The translations under genes were made by a program, and so were the position numbers. Of a DNA stretch of 33,491 nucleotides, positions 23,567-31,989 are shown one piece after another (the stretch's first letter is position 1; each line of letters opens with the position of its first letter). The notes beneath the pieces were generated by a model, which did not search any database, had not been told where the DNA came from, and saw only the letters and a program-made list of their open reading frames with translations. The stretch is from Acidimicrobiia bacterium (GTDB lineage Bacteria > Actinomycetota > Acidimicrobiia > IMCC26256 > PALSA-555), in contig SHVJ01000015.1 in NCBI GenBank assembly GCA_009694295.1, positions 1-33,491 of the forward strand, in the 5' to 3' direction.

Positions 23567-24745
23567 ATGAGCCAGGACATCTTCAGCGAGGTCGCCAGCA
23601 TCGATTACCCGATCCTCGATGCCGACGCCCACGTCAATGAGCCGCCCGACACGTGGGAGACCCGCGTGCCGGCCAAGTTGCGCGAGCGTGCACCCAAGGT
23701 CGTGCACACGGACAACGGCGATGTGTGGTCGTTCGACGACGGCAAGTCGATGCGGCCCGTCGGTCTCACCGCCACGGCTGGGCTGTCGTATCTCCAGTTC
23801 AAGGCCAGTGGCATCACGTACGACGAGATGCGGCCGGGCAGCTTCGACACGAAAGCTCGCCTGGCCGACATGGACGCCGACGGCATCTGGCTCCAGGTGC
23901 TCTACCCGAGCGTCACGTTGGGAGGAGCAAAGGTCTACGGCTCTGACCGTGAGCTCCAACGCGCGTGCGTCCGCGCGTACAACGAGTGGCTCGCCGAGTT
24001 CTGTGAGGGCTCCGACGGTCGCCTCATCGGCCAGGGGATCCTGCCCACCACGAGCGTCGACGATGCCATCGACGAGGCGAAGTACTGCCTGGATCTCGGG
24101 CACCGAGGTGTGGTGGCGTCGGCATTCCCCAATGGGAGCCTCGACCCGGCACCGGAAGACGATCCATTTTGGTCGTTCGTCGAGGACGCCGACATTCCCG
24201 TGGCTGCGCACATCGGCAGCTTTGTGAAAGGCGCCGCGGTCTCGCGACCACCCGCGTTCGACTCGCTCGCGTTCATGGGTGTCGCCGGTGCGAGCAAGGC
24301 GGGGGCCAACACGTTGCCCGTCGTCTGCGACTTGATCTTCTCAGGTATCTTCGAGCGCTTCACGAAGCTCAAGTTGCTGCTCGTCGAAGCGAACATCGGT
24401 TGGATCCCCACGCTGCTCGAACAGGTCGACGACATGTTCCTGCGGTACCGGTGGTTCACGGGCGGCGCCGAGCAGATGCACACCATGCCGAGTCGCATCT
24501 TCTACCGGAACTTCTACGCCACCTTCATGGTCGACACTGTCGGCATCGAGCTGCGGCACCGTCTGAACCTCGAGCACATCATGTGGTCCACGGACTATCC
24601 GCATACCGGAACAGAGTGGCCCAACAACCGCGTCTCGATCGAGCGCAACTTCCGCGGCGTGCCCAAGGACCAGGTCAAGGCCATGCTGCACGACAACTGC
24701 AAGGCGCTGTACAAGCTCGACCATGTCCCCGACACACTTCCCTGA
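23567..24745 (+). CDS. Amidohydrolase_2-family metal-dependent hydrolase
   Basis: This 392-residue protein is the fourth amidohydrolase_2 member. Seen: YPILDADAHVNEPPDTWETRV near residue 20 (D-x-H motif), LADMDADGIWLQVLYPSVT, VRAYNEWLAEFCEGSDGRL, the barrel histidine in PVAAHIGSFVKG, LLVEANIGWIPTLLEQ and the late metal Asp in HIMWSTDYPHTGTEWPNN. All metal-site positions are intact. ATG 23567 fits the family N-terminus; the frame open to 22691 is antisense to the esterase. It starts a plus-strand operon and overlaps the SDR by 23 bases. Hydrolysis or decarboxylation of a ring acid is inferred. Confidence 0.94.
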   Translation: MSQDIFSEVASIDYPILDADAHVNEPPDTWETRVPAKLRERAPKVVHTDNGDVWSFDDGKSMRPVGLTATAGLSYLQFKASGITYDEMRPGSFDTKARLADMDADGIWLQVLYPSVTLGGAKVYGSDRELQRACVRAYNEWLAEFCEGSDGRLIGQGILPTTSVDDAIDEAKYCLDLGHRGVVASAFPNGSLDPAPEDDPFWSFVEDADIPVAAHIGSFVKGAAVSRPPAFDSLAFMGVAGASKAGANTLPVVCDLIFSGIFERFTKLKLLLVEANIGWIPTLLEQVDDMFLRYRWFTGGAEQMHTMPSRIFYRNFYATFMVDTVGIELRHRLNLEHIMWSTDYPHTGTEWPNNRVSIERNFRGVPKDQVKAMLHDNCKALYKLDHVPDTLP

Positions 24746-25550
24746 GGTGGGGCGACTCGACGGGAAGGTGGCGCTCGTCAGCGGCGCGGCCCGCGGCCAA
24801 GGCGCTGCGGAGGCACGGCTGTTCGTGGCCGAGGGCGCCAGCGTCGTGCTTGGCGATGTGCTCGACGATGAGGGAGAAGCGGTCGCCGCCGAGATCGGCG
24901 ACCGTGCCGCGTACTGCCATCTCGACGTCACGAGCGAAGCCGACTGGGACTCGGCGGTGGGAGTTGCAACCCAGCGGTTTGGTCGACTCGACATCCTCGT
25001 GAGCAACGCCGGCATCTCGCCGATGCCGCGGCCGATCGTCGATACCGATCCCGACGAGTACCGGCGCGTGCTCGACATCAACCTCATCGGAGCGTTCCTG
25101 GGTATTCGTGCCGCGGCGCCGCACATGGGCCGAGACATGAGTGACGCCATGAATGGTGGTGGTCGCGGAGGATCGATCGTGCTCATCTCGTCGGTGAACG
25201 GCTTCGTGGCCGCGGGCGGCATCGCCGGGTACGTCACGAGCAAGTTCGGGCTGCGCGGGTTGGCCAAGACGGCGGCCCTCGAGCTTGGACGTCAAGGGGT
25301 CCGGGTGAACTCCGTGCACCCCGGCCCGATCGACACGCCGATGGTCCAGCCCGAGAGCTGGGGTGGCTTCGACATGCGCCCAGCACTCGCGTCGTCGAAT
25401 CCACTTGGACGCATCGGTGAGCCCGAAGAGGTCGCCGAGCTCGTGTGCTGGCTCGGATCGGATGCCAGTGCGTACTGCACCGGCGCGGAGTTCGTGATCG
25501 ACGGGGGATACCTGGCCGGGCCGTTCAACGCGCTCAGCATGGACTCGTGA
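24723..25550 (+). CDS. Short-chain dehydrogenase/reductase
   Basis: This 275-residue classical SDR has its ATG at 24723 inside the end of the previous gene. Seen: SGAARGQG (20-27) as the nucleotide-binding turn, acidic Asp45 in VLGDVLDD suggesting NAD preference, SNAG (94-97), Ser157 in LISSVNGF, Tyr170 and Lys174 in GYVTSKFGLRG, and HPGPIDTPM. The catalytic triad is complete. The C-terminal CTGAEFVIDGGYLAG is typical of 3-oxoacyl-ACP-reductase-like and glucose-dehydrogenase-like SDRs. It would oxidise an alcohol product of the neighbouring hydrolases (inference). Confidence 0.95.
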   Translation: MSPTHFPEVGRLDGKVALVSGAARGQGAAEARLFVAEGASVVLGDVLDDEGEAVAAEIGDRAAYCHLDVTSEADWDSAVGVATQRFGRLDILVSNAGISPMPRPIVDTDPDEYRRVLDINLIGAFLGIRAAAPHMGRDMSDAMNGGGRGGSIVLISSVNGFVAAGGIAGYVTSKFGLRGLAKTAALELGRQGVRVNSVHPGPIDTPMVQPESWGGFDMRPALASSNPLGRIGEPEEVAELVCWLGSDASAYCTGAEFVIDGGYLAGPFNALSMDS

Positions 25551-26842
25551 GCGACGAGCTTCCCGGCGCATTCGCAGCCTTCCGCTCTCGGGACTACCGC
25601 GTGTTCTGGAGCGCTGCTCTCGTCTCCAACTCCGGTAACTGGATGCAGACGATCACGGTGCCGTTTGTGATCCTCCGCATGACCCACTCGGCGACGTGGG
25701 TGGGCTTCGCGGCGTTCATGGCGTTCGGTCCGTCGCTCGTGATGGGTCCGATCTCGGGGTCGCTGGCCGATCGGTACCCGCGTAAGCAACTGGTGTTAGT
25801 TGCACAAGGAATCATGATGGTGGCCGCGTTCGGGCTCTACGTGCTCTGGGTGTCGGGTGCGGCCAGTCCAGGATCGATCGTCGCGCTTCTGCTCGTCTCG
25901 GGTCTTGGCTCCGGGCTCGGCCTCGCGGCATGGCAGTCCTTCATCCCACAGCTCGTGCCCCACGAGCACATGTTCAGCGCCATCCGACTCAACTCGGTGC
26001 AGTTCACCGCGGCCAGGGCGTTCGGCCCGGCGCTCGCCGGTGTCGTTCTGGCTGAATTCGGCCCGAGCACGGCGTTCCTCTTCAACGCCGCGTCGTTCAT
26101 GCTCGTCCTCGTTGCGCTCGTCGCCATCCATCCGCGCGAGGTCGAGATTGCCGCGGAAGTGCCGCGGGTACTCGAGCACTTCCGTGCGGGAGTGCGATAT
26201 GTACGGGAGCGACGAGCCCTCGTGATCCCTGTCGTCACGATCCTGGTCGTGTCGTTCTTCGGATCGTCGGTGATCCAGCTCTGTGCACCAATCGCGCGTC
26301 GGGTGTTCGAGGTGGGCAAAGCCGAATACGGATTCATGGTGGCCGCGTTTGGACTTGGCGCGGTCTTCGGGACGTTCTTCTCGCTCGTGTTCGGTGATCG
26401 CGTTCGGCGATCGCGGCTCGCGATGGCAGGACTGGTCCTCTTCGCCGCGGGCGAGATTCTGTTGGGGAGCGCGCCCGTGTATTCCGTCGGCATCGTCGGA
26501 CTGGCCGCCATGGGAGCTGCGTACATGTTCATCGCAGTGTCGCTGAACACGACCATCCAAGCCCGGGTCGAAGAGAGCCACCGAGGGCGGGTGCTGTCGA
26601 TCTACTTGATGGGGCTGATGGCGGGCGTGCCACTGGGTTCGCTCACAGGCGGAGCCATCAGCGAACTTGCTGGACTGCGGGCGACGGTGATCGGCGGTGG
26701 CTCGATCGTCTTCGTCTTCGCCCTGTTCGCGGTGTTCTTCTTCGATGCCATGGAGCCCCTGAACGAATCGATCGACCAAGGGTCACCGGTGCATGCCGAC
26801 GCGCTGCTCACATCGCAACCGGCAATCGCGGGAGAGACATGA
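25547..26842 (+). CDS. MFS transporter (EntS/MFS_3-like)
   Basis: This 431-residue integral membrane protein has about 12 hydrophobic segments. It resembles the enterobactin-exporter (MFS_3) branch of the major facilitator superfamily. Seen: FRSRDYRVFWSAALVSNSG at the N-terminus, the loop 2-3 signature GSLADRYPRKQLVLVAQ, a mid-protein charged loop (PREVEI...FRAGVRYVRERR) and the late EESHRGRVLSIYLMG. GTG 25547 overlaps the SDR stop (GTGA). The longer frame to 25445 is out-of-frame SDR sequence. It may export a toxic intermediate or move the operon's substrate; direction cannot be told from sequence. Confidence 0.93.
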   Translation: MSDELPGAFAAFRSRDYRVFWSAALVSNSGNWMQTITVPFVILRMTHSATWVGFAAFMAFGPSLVMGPISGSLADRYPRKQLVLVAQGIMMVAAFGLYVLWVSGAASPGSIVALLLVSGLGSGLGLAAWQSFIPQLVPHEHMFSAIRLNSVQFTAARAFGPALAGVVLAEFGPSTAFLFNAASFMLVLVALVAIHPREVEIAAEVPRVLEHFRAGVRYVRERRALVIPVVTILVVSFFGSSVIQLCAPIARRVFEVGKAEYGFMVAAFGLGAVFGTFFSLVFGDRVRRSRLAMAGLVLFAAGEILLGSAPVYSVGIVGLAAMGAAYMFIAVSLNTTIQARVEESHRGRVLSIYLMGLMAGVPLGSLTGGAISELAGLRATVIGGGSIVFVFALFAVFFFDAMEPLNESIDQGSPVHADALLTSQPAIAGET

Positions 26843-27648
26843 TGCTTGTCGATACGCACGTGCACGTGATCAGCCCCGATGAGGAACGGTTCCCGCTGAA
26901 TCCGAGCGGCCAGCCGGATGCTTGGTTCCGCACCAACCCCTGCGCGGTGGAGCCCCTGCTCGACGTCATCGGCGCTGCTGGTGTTGACGCGGCAGTACTC
27001 GTACAAGCCTTCACTGCCTATCTTGACGACAACCGATACTGCGCCGAGAGCGCGCGGCGGTTTCCCGATCGGTGTACGAGCGTGGCGGTCGTGGACGTCA
27101 CCGCAGACGATCCGATCACGACTGCACGACACGCGGTTCGCGATGAAGGGATGCGCGGCATTCGGTGGGTGGCGTTCGAGAAGGGAAGCCTCTCGGAGCC
27201 GCACTCCCTCTGGGAGGAGATCGCGGCACTCGGTGTACCGGCCGTTGTCTGCATCCTCGAAAACCGATTGGAAGAGCTCGCAGCGGCGCTGCCTGGGATC
27301 CCGCCGATCCCGATCGCGCTCGACCACTGCGGGTTCGCCGGCTTCTCACAAGGCGTTCCCGACGCGCTCGCCGCATTGGCCGAGTTCCCGAACCTCTGGC
27401 TCAAGGTGACGTCGAACGCGTTGGATCTGATGGCCCAGCACGGTGACGCGCCCGAGGTCGTCGCGGAGCTCGCAGCGCGCTTCGACGGGCGGCTGATGTG
27501 GGGGTCCGACTACTCCCAGACCCACGACCGCCCGTATGCGGAGCTCGTCGAGTGGGGGCGCAAGGGTGCCGCAAAGCTCTCCGACGAGCACCGCGTCGGA
27601 TACCTCGGCGACAACGCCGTCAGGATGTGGCCGGAGCTCGGTCGGTAG
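26839..27648 (+). CDS. Amidohydrolase_2-family hydrolase (LigI/PDC-hydrolase-like)
   Basis: This 269-residue compact metal-dependent hydrolase is closer in size and style to 2-pyrone-4,6-dicarboxylate-lactonase/L-fuconolactone-hydrolase relatives than the other four. Seen: MLVDTHVHVISPDE at the N-terminus (true H-x-H), GAAGVDAAVLVQAF, GMRGIRWVAFEKG, PIALDHCGFAGFS, LWLKVTSNA and the late LMWGSDYSQTH. All metal positions are present. ATG 26839 overlaps the MFS stop (ATGA); a second ATG at 26842 is equally possible. The 3' end overlaps the convergent small gene by 29 bases. It would hydrolyse a lactone or ring-opened acid (inference). Confidence 0.93.
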   Translation: MMLVDTHVHVISPDEERFPLNPSGQPDAWFRTNPCAVEPLLDVIGAAGVDAAVLVQAFTAYLDDNRYCAESARRFPDRCTSVAVVDVTADDPITTARHAVRDEGMRGIRWVAFEKGSLSEPHSLWEEIAALGVPAVVCILENRLEELAAALPGIPPIPIALDHCGFAGFSQGVPDALAALAEFPNLWLKVTSNALDLMAQHGDAPEVVAELAARFDGRLMWGSDYSQTHDRPYAELVEWGRKGAAKLSDEHRVGYLGDNAVRMWPELGR

Positions 27649-27952
27649 CCGTATCTGCGATCGCCTCGTTCAGCGCTCGCAGTGATGGAAACCCCACGCC
27701 CAACGTTTGCAGCGCCCAGCGTCCGGCGCTCGTGTGGAATCCGGCGCGGCGCGCCCGGTCGTAGGAGTACACGGCTTCGACCACGTGTACCGCCACCGCG
27801 AGCTTGAAGCCGCCGCGCATGAGACGCGAGCGAGAACGCGCCGCGAACAGACCGAACACGACCATCCCACCGAAGTTCGACGCCCACCACTTGGGTTCGA
27901 CCGGGATAAACGTGTCGGGCTCGACGAATTGCTTGACGGATGCCTCGCTCAT
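27620..27952 (-). CDS. Small membrane-like protein, possibly DUF4499
   Basis: This 110-residue protein starts at ATG 27952, overlapping the DUF35 stop (ATGA). A polar start (MSEASVKQFVEPDTFIPVEP) is followed by two moderately hydrophobic segments: NFGGMVVFGLFAA (about 26-38) and FKLAVAVHVVEAVYSYDRAR (about 49-68). WALQTLGVGFPSLRAL follows. The overall pattern recalls DUF4499/TMEM254-like proteins, from memory and unverified. The stop lies 29 bases inside the convergent amidohydrolase gene. Conserved-looking composition and translational coupling to the thiolase/DUF35 genes support a real gene. The function is unknown. Confidence 0.75.
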   Translation of the reverse strand: MSEASVKQFVEPDTFIPVEPKWWASNFGGMVVFGLFAARSRSRLMRGGFKLAVAVHVVEAVYSYDRARRAGFHTSAGRWALQTLGVGFPSLRALNEAIADTATDRAPATS

Positions 27953-28386
27953 CGGGCGGGCACGAACAGGGGTGCAGTCACTTCACCGTCGACACCGGCA
28001 AACGAGATCGGTCGGAACGTGACCTCGACCGGCATCTCGAACTCGATCGCGTCGAGGTCACAGTCGACGATCCGGGTCGCGAGCCGCACCGCCGGGTCTT
28101 CCTCCAACGCAACAAGTGCTGGCGCGAACGGCACAAGATCGGCGAACTGCGGGAGAAAGGCATGGGTGACGACGACCCAAGAGAAGAGGGTGCCTCGGCC
28201 GCTCACGGTCTGCCAGGTGAACGACGTGGTCTTGCAGTGCCGACACTTCTCCCGCGGGTACCAACAGAGGCGACCACACGCGTCGCATTTCGGGATCCGC
28301 AGCTCGTGCTCCGCCGCACCAGCCCAGAACTCGTGGATCGGCTTCCACGCGGTGTCGGGGAGCGGGAATGCCGGTCGCACATCCAT
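27949..28386 (-). CDS. DUF35 OB-fold protein with zinc ribbon, thiolase partner
   Basis: This 145-residue protein has a rubredoxin-like zinc ribbon with Cys34, Cys37, Cys48 and Cys51 (CDACG...CRHC), followed by an OB fold. The OB fold shows GRGTLFSWVVVTHAF, FAPALVALEE and VEVTFRPIS. In steroid-degrading actinobacteria, DUF35 proteins such as ChsH2's C-terminal domain bind Ltp-type thiolase-fold aldolases and present acyl-CoA. The adjacent upstream gene is exactly such a thiolase-fold protein (16-base gap). ATG 28386 is chosen; the frame to 28518 is noise from the thiolase gene. A thiolase/DUF35 complex performing side-chain C-C cleavage is inferred. Confidence 0.9.
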   Translation of the reverse strand: MDVRPAFPLPDTAWKPIHEFWAGAAEHELRIPKCDACGRLCWYPREKCRHCKTTSFTWQTVSGRGTLFSWVVVTHAFLPQFADLVPFAPALVALEEDPAVRLATRIVDCDLDAIEFEMPVEVTFRPISFAGVDGEVTAPLFVPAR

Positions 28387-28402
28387 CAGCGTGTCATGTT
28401 CA

Positions 28403-29617
28403 TCAGGGCACCCTCCGCAGGATGAGGGTGGCGGCTTGCGGTCCGGTGTAGCCGCCGTAGATCCCGATCTCGGCGCCGGGCACCTGCGCCGCCGCTTCCC
28501 CGCGTACCTGGCGCACAACTTCCACCACGTGAGCGATGCCCAGGACGTACGCGTGCGAGAGCAAGCCTCCGTGGGTGTTGGTGGGCAGCTTGCCGGAGTC
28601 GAAGTTCAGCGTGTCGCCCTCGACGAACGCGCCGCCTTCGCCCTTGGGGCAGAAGCCCGAGTCTTCGAGTTGCATCAAGGTGTGAATCGTGAACGGGTCG
28701 TAACAGGTGTAGAGGTCGATGTCGTCGTGAGTGACACCGGCCATCTCGAACGCAACCGGTGCCGCGAACACCTGTGGCGTCGACGTGAACGCAGGTTGCT
28801 GCGCCCAGTGCGTGCCGGTCGAGGAGTTACCGAGCCCGACGCCGGCCACTTCGACCACCGGTTTCGCCATGTCGCGCGCCCGTTCGGTGCTGGTCATGAG
28901 GAACGCACCGCCGCCGTCGGAGATGAGGCAGCAGTCCTCCTTGCGAAAGGGCGCCACGATTGTGGGGGCGGCGAGGTACTGCTCCATCGTGAGCGTGCGG
29001 TCGTGCATCACCGCAGTGGGGGTGTGGTTCGCATTGCGACGCTGCGCAACGGCGATGGCGCCGAGCTGCTCTTGGGTGGTGCCGAACTCGAACATGTGCC
29101 GGCGGGCCACCGTGGCGAAGTACACGGGCTGTGGGAACCAACCCATTGGGATCTCGAGGTTCTGCTTGAACAGCTCCTGCGCATGCGACTCACCCGGACC
29201 GCCGACCATGTTCGAGCGCTGCGTGGCCCAGGCCACGCCGAACGTGTTGAGGATCACGCTGGCCAAGCCATCGCGGAGCGCGTGTGCGGCTTCGTACGGC
29301 GCGGCGGCCGCGTGGGTCATGCCGCCGCCGCCCTTCGACTCCCACATGTCGTGATCGGTGCCGAAGTACTCGTGGAACCCCGCCACATCCATCTGGTCGG
29401 GCATCGAGATGTACATCAAACCGTCGACGTCGCGCGGTTCGAGACCGGCATCGGCCAGCGCGCGCTCCACGGCTTGGCCGACGATGTCCCGTGTCGTGCG
29501 TCCCGATGCCTTGGAGTGATCGGACTCACCGACGCCACAGATCGCGACTTCGCCGCTCACGTTCTCGTACTCGGTGGCCCAGCCCCAGTCTGGCGCCGCG
29601 GCGGGTGTTGGGCTCAT
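28403..29617 (-). CDS. Thiolase-fold protein, SCPx/Ltp-type (probable aldolase-like)
   Basis: This 404-residue thiolase-superfamily protein starts at ATG 29617, overlapping the CoA-transferase stop. Seen: VAICGVGESDHSKASGRTT, DIVGQAVERALADAGLEPRD, ISDGGGAFLMTS, DLYTCYDPFTIH and His349 in TNTHGGLLSHAYVLG. Where thiolases carry the nucleophilic Cys (around residues 92-100), this protein has WESKGGGGMTHAA. The C-terminal Cys-x-Gly-Gly is replaced by IYGGYTGPQ. Loss of both cysteines with retained His and Tyr residues matches Ltp2-type retro-aldolases rather than thiolytic enzymes. It probably acts with the DUF35 protein encoded next. Confidence 0.92.
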   Translation of the reverse strand: MSPTPAAAPDWGWATEYENVSGEVAICGVGESDHSKASGRTTRDIVGQAVERALADAGLEPRDVDGLMYISMPDQMDVAGFHEYFGTDHDMWESKGGGGMTHAAAAPYEAAHALRDGLASVILNTFGVAWATQRSNMVGGPGESHAQELFKQNLEIPMGWFPQPVYFATVARRHMFEFGTTQEQLGAIAVAQRRNANHTPTAVMHDRTLTMEQYLAAPTIVAPFRKEDCCLISDGGGAFLMTSTERARDMAKPVVEVAGVGLGNSSTGTHWAQQPAFTSTPQVFAAPVAFEMAGVTHDDIDLYTCYDPFTIHTLMQLEDSGFCPKGEGGAFVEGDTLNFDSGKLPTNTHGGLLSHAYVLGIAHVVEVVRQVRGEAAAQVPGAEIGIYGGYTGPQAATLILRRVP

Positions 29618-31974
29618 GCGCCGACCGGTCGTTCGCCGATGAGTTGATCGGCCCGCAGTGCGGCGAGCTCCTCGTCGGACAGCCCGAGCAGCTCACGCAG
29701 CACCTCGTCGTTGTGCTGGCCGAGTGTGGGTGCGGGTCGGTGCACCCAGCCGCGGTCGTGTCGTGCGAAGCGGAACGGGATCGTGGGGATGTTGTGCGGG
29801 CCGGTCACCGCGTGGTGCTCGACCTCGAAGAAGCCGCGGTGGAGCATCTGCGGGTTTACGGCGATGTCGCGCCCGTCGGTGACATATCCGGCGGGGACAC
29901 CGCAGGCCGCGAGGTCCATCGCCAACGTGCGGGCGTCGCGGTCCTTGCAGAACCGCTCGATCTCCTCGTCGATCTGATCGTGTGCGGCACGGCGACCGTC
30001 GGTCGTGTCGAGCGCCGGGTCATCAGCCCATGCTGGCGCGCCCAGGAACTCGCGGAGTCGGTCCCACTGCTCGTCGTTCTCGATCGCAAGTGCGAGCCAC
30101 TCCTCGTGACCTTCGCATGCGTACAGGTTCTGTGGGGCGGCCGTCGGGCCGCGGTTGCCGGTGCGCCCGAGCACTTCACCGGTGGCGCCGAACTCAGCGA
30201 GCTGTTCCGCCGCGATGTTCAGCGCAGCTTCGATCATTGTGACTTCCACGAAGCGTCCCTCACCTGAGGTCTCGCGATCGCGCAGCGCGAGCAGCGTTGC
30301 GAACACAGCGTGCTGTGCCGCGAGCGGATCGCACGCACCCCGTGGGATGACCGGCGGGCCGTCGGGCCAACCCGTGACCCAGGCCATACCGGTGATCGCC
30401 TCCATGGTCTGTGCGAACCCGGTGCGGTCGCGCCACGGTCCGCCGAGCCCATAGGCGGGCATACGAACCTGGATCAGGCGTGGGTTCACTGCACTCACGT
30501 GCTCCCAGTCGAGCTCGAACTGCTCCATGACGCGCGGCGTGAAGTTGTCGAGGATCACGTCGGCGCTCTCACACATGCGCAACACAAGCTCGCGGCCAAC
30601 CGGTCGAGTGAGGTCGAGCGTGATGCCGCGCTTGGAGTTGTTCGCGCCGTGGTAGAGCGGTCCCCACTCCCACCAGCCGTCGAAGGTCGGCGGCTTGACG
30701 CTCGTGTAGCGCATGAAGTCGGGCCGGGTGATCGACTCGATCTTGATGACGTCAGCGCCGAGGTTGGCCAGCATCGCAGTTGCTGCCGGCCCCGCCCACC
30801 ACGCCGTCAGGTCGAGCACCCGAATCCCCTCGAGCGGCAGCCCACCCCCACCTTCTGGAGATCCTGCGAGGTGCGTCGCGCCCACCACGCTCTCCAGAAC
30901 ACGCTCTTCGGGCCAGTCGATCGCTCTGGCGTGCTCGTTGAGGTCGGGGGCGGGGTCGAAGGGGCGCGGCGACAGGCCGGAGATGCGATACGGCACGCGC
31001 GGCTGCACGAAGCGGCCGCTCGGGTTGGGCACGAACGTGCCGCGGTCGACGAACTGGTCGAACGTGGTGATGGTCTCGGCATTACCAACCGGGCCGCACG
31101 GGATGCGCAGCTCCGTGGCGAGATCGAGGAGCTCGGCTGTCGTGTGCTGGGTGGTGTACGCCCTGATGATCTCGAGCGCCTCGTCGCGACGTTTGAAACG
31201 CCCGAGCGCGCCCGCGAGGTCCTTGTCGTTGTCGAGGTCATGGCGATCAATGAGTACGAGGAACGACGCCCATTGGGGGGCCGAGTTGGTGGTGAACGAT
31301 GCAAAGCCGTCGGCGCTCGGCTCGATCGAGGGGATCTCGATCGTTCGGATGGGGCGGCGCATGTCGGGCCAACCCGAGAGCTCGGCGAACACCGAGGTGA
31401 ACGTGTTCATCGAGATGCTCATGGCCTCGAGCCAGGCAACGTCAACATGCTCGCCGGCACCGGTCCGAGCCGCAGTGAACGTTGCCGCGAGCGCGCCGAC
31501 CGCGGCGTACGTGCCCGCTACCCACTCACCGATGCGTCCGCCCGCGGCGACCGGTGGCTGCTCCGGAAGTCCGCGCGAGCTTGTCGAGCCGCACCACGCC
31601 TGGAGCGTGAACTCGGTCGCGGCCCATTGGGCCCACGGTCCCTCTTGCCCAAAGGGAGTGATCGATGCGATCACCAGATCGGGACGGCGCTCGAAGAGCG
31701 CCTCGGCGGGAAAGGTGCCGGGGCGGCCACTTTCTACGACGATGTCTGCGCGTGCACACAGGTCGAGCACGTCGGCGGCGTCGGGCGCGCCGACGATCGA
31801 CCGCTTCGACGTGTGTAGGAACTCGAACAGCGCACCTGAGCGCCACGTGCGCAGCGGATCGCCACCCGCAGGCTCGACCTTCACCACGTCGGCGCCCGCG
31901 TCGGCGAGGAGCTTCGTGCAGTATCCACCGGCAATGCCTGTGGAGCAGTCGACGACCCGCATACCGTTCAACAT
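29614..31974 (-). CDS. Tandem-domain class III (CaiB/BaiF) CoA-transferase
   Basis: This 786-residue protein contains two full CaiB/BaiF family III CoA-transferase units: about 1-375 (MRVVDCSTGIAGGYCTKLLA to the DPAPDLNEH end) and about 382-786 (IRVLDLTAWWAGPAATAMLA to LGQHNDEVLRELLG). Family enzymes are usually one domain forming interlocked homodimers, so this is an internal duplication. Seen in each half: the GADVVKVEP / GADVIKIES cofactor-side motif and the helix after the CoA loop, HVDVAWLEAMS / FVEVTMIEAAL. Glu appears where I would align the acyl-accepting Asp, an alignment from memory only. It could transfer CoA between carboxylic acids or act as an acyl-CoA epimerase-like enzyme. It is the first gene of its operon. 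Confidence 0.92.
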   Translation of the reverse strand: MLNGMRVVDCSTGIAGGYCTKLLADAGADVVKVEPAGGDPLRTWRSGALFEFLHTSKRSIVGAPDAADVLDLCARADIVVESGRPGTFPAEALFERRPDLVIASITPFGQEGPWAQWAATEFTLQAWCGSTSSRGLPEQPPVAAGGRIGEWVAGTYAAVGALAATFTAARTGAGEHVDVAWLEAMSISMNTFTSVFAELSGWPDMRRPIRTIEIPSIEPSADGFASFTTNSAPQWASFLVLIDRHDLDNDKDLAGALGRFKRRDEALEIIRAYTTQHTTAELLDLATELRIPCGPVGNAETITTFDQFVDRGTFVPNPSGRFVQPRVPYRISGLSPRPFDPAPDLNEHARAIDWPEERVLESVVGATHLAGSPEGGGGLPLEGIRVLDLTAWWAGPAATAMLANLGADVIKIESITRPDFMRYTSVKPPTFDGWWEWGPLYHGANNSKRGITLDLTRPVGRELVLRMCESADVILDNFTPRVMEQFELDWEHVSAVNPRLIQVRMPAYGLGGPWRDRTGFAQTMEAITGMAWVTGWPDGPPVIPRGACDPLAAQHAVFATLLALRDRETSGEGRFVEVTMIEAALNIAAEQLAEFGATGEVLGRTGNRGPTAAPQNLYACEGHEEWLALAIENDEQWDRLREFLGAPAWADDPALDTTDGRRAAHDQIDEEIERFCKDRDARTLAMDLAACGVPAGYVTDGRDIAVNPQMLHRGFFEVEHHAVTGPHNIPTIPFRFARHDRGWVHRPAPTLGQHNDEVLRELLGLSDEELAALRADQLIGERPVGA

Positions 31975-31983
31975 CCCGGGGGG

Positions 31984-31989
31984 AGCCTA
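31984..31989 (-). promoter_or_regulatory. -10-like TAGGCT before the CoA-transferase gene
   Basis: On the minus strand TAGGCT is followed by nine bases and ATG 31974, with no Shine-Dalgarno sequence between. It overlaps the first base of the 72-bp repeat. The geometry fits a leaderless or near-leaderless transcript. No convincing -35 was found. Confidence 0.35.

Noticed and set aside
27707-29647. 646-residue plus-strand open frame
   Set aside because: It lies opposite the thiolase, DUF35 and small-protein genes, which all have clear motifs. It is a shadow of GC-rich codon use.
30310-31818. 502-residue plus-strand open frame
   Set aside because: It is antisense to the tandem CoA-transferase and has no recognisable domain.
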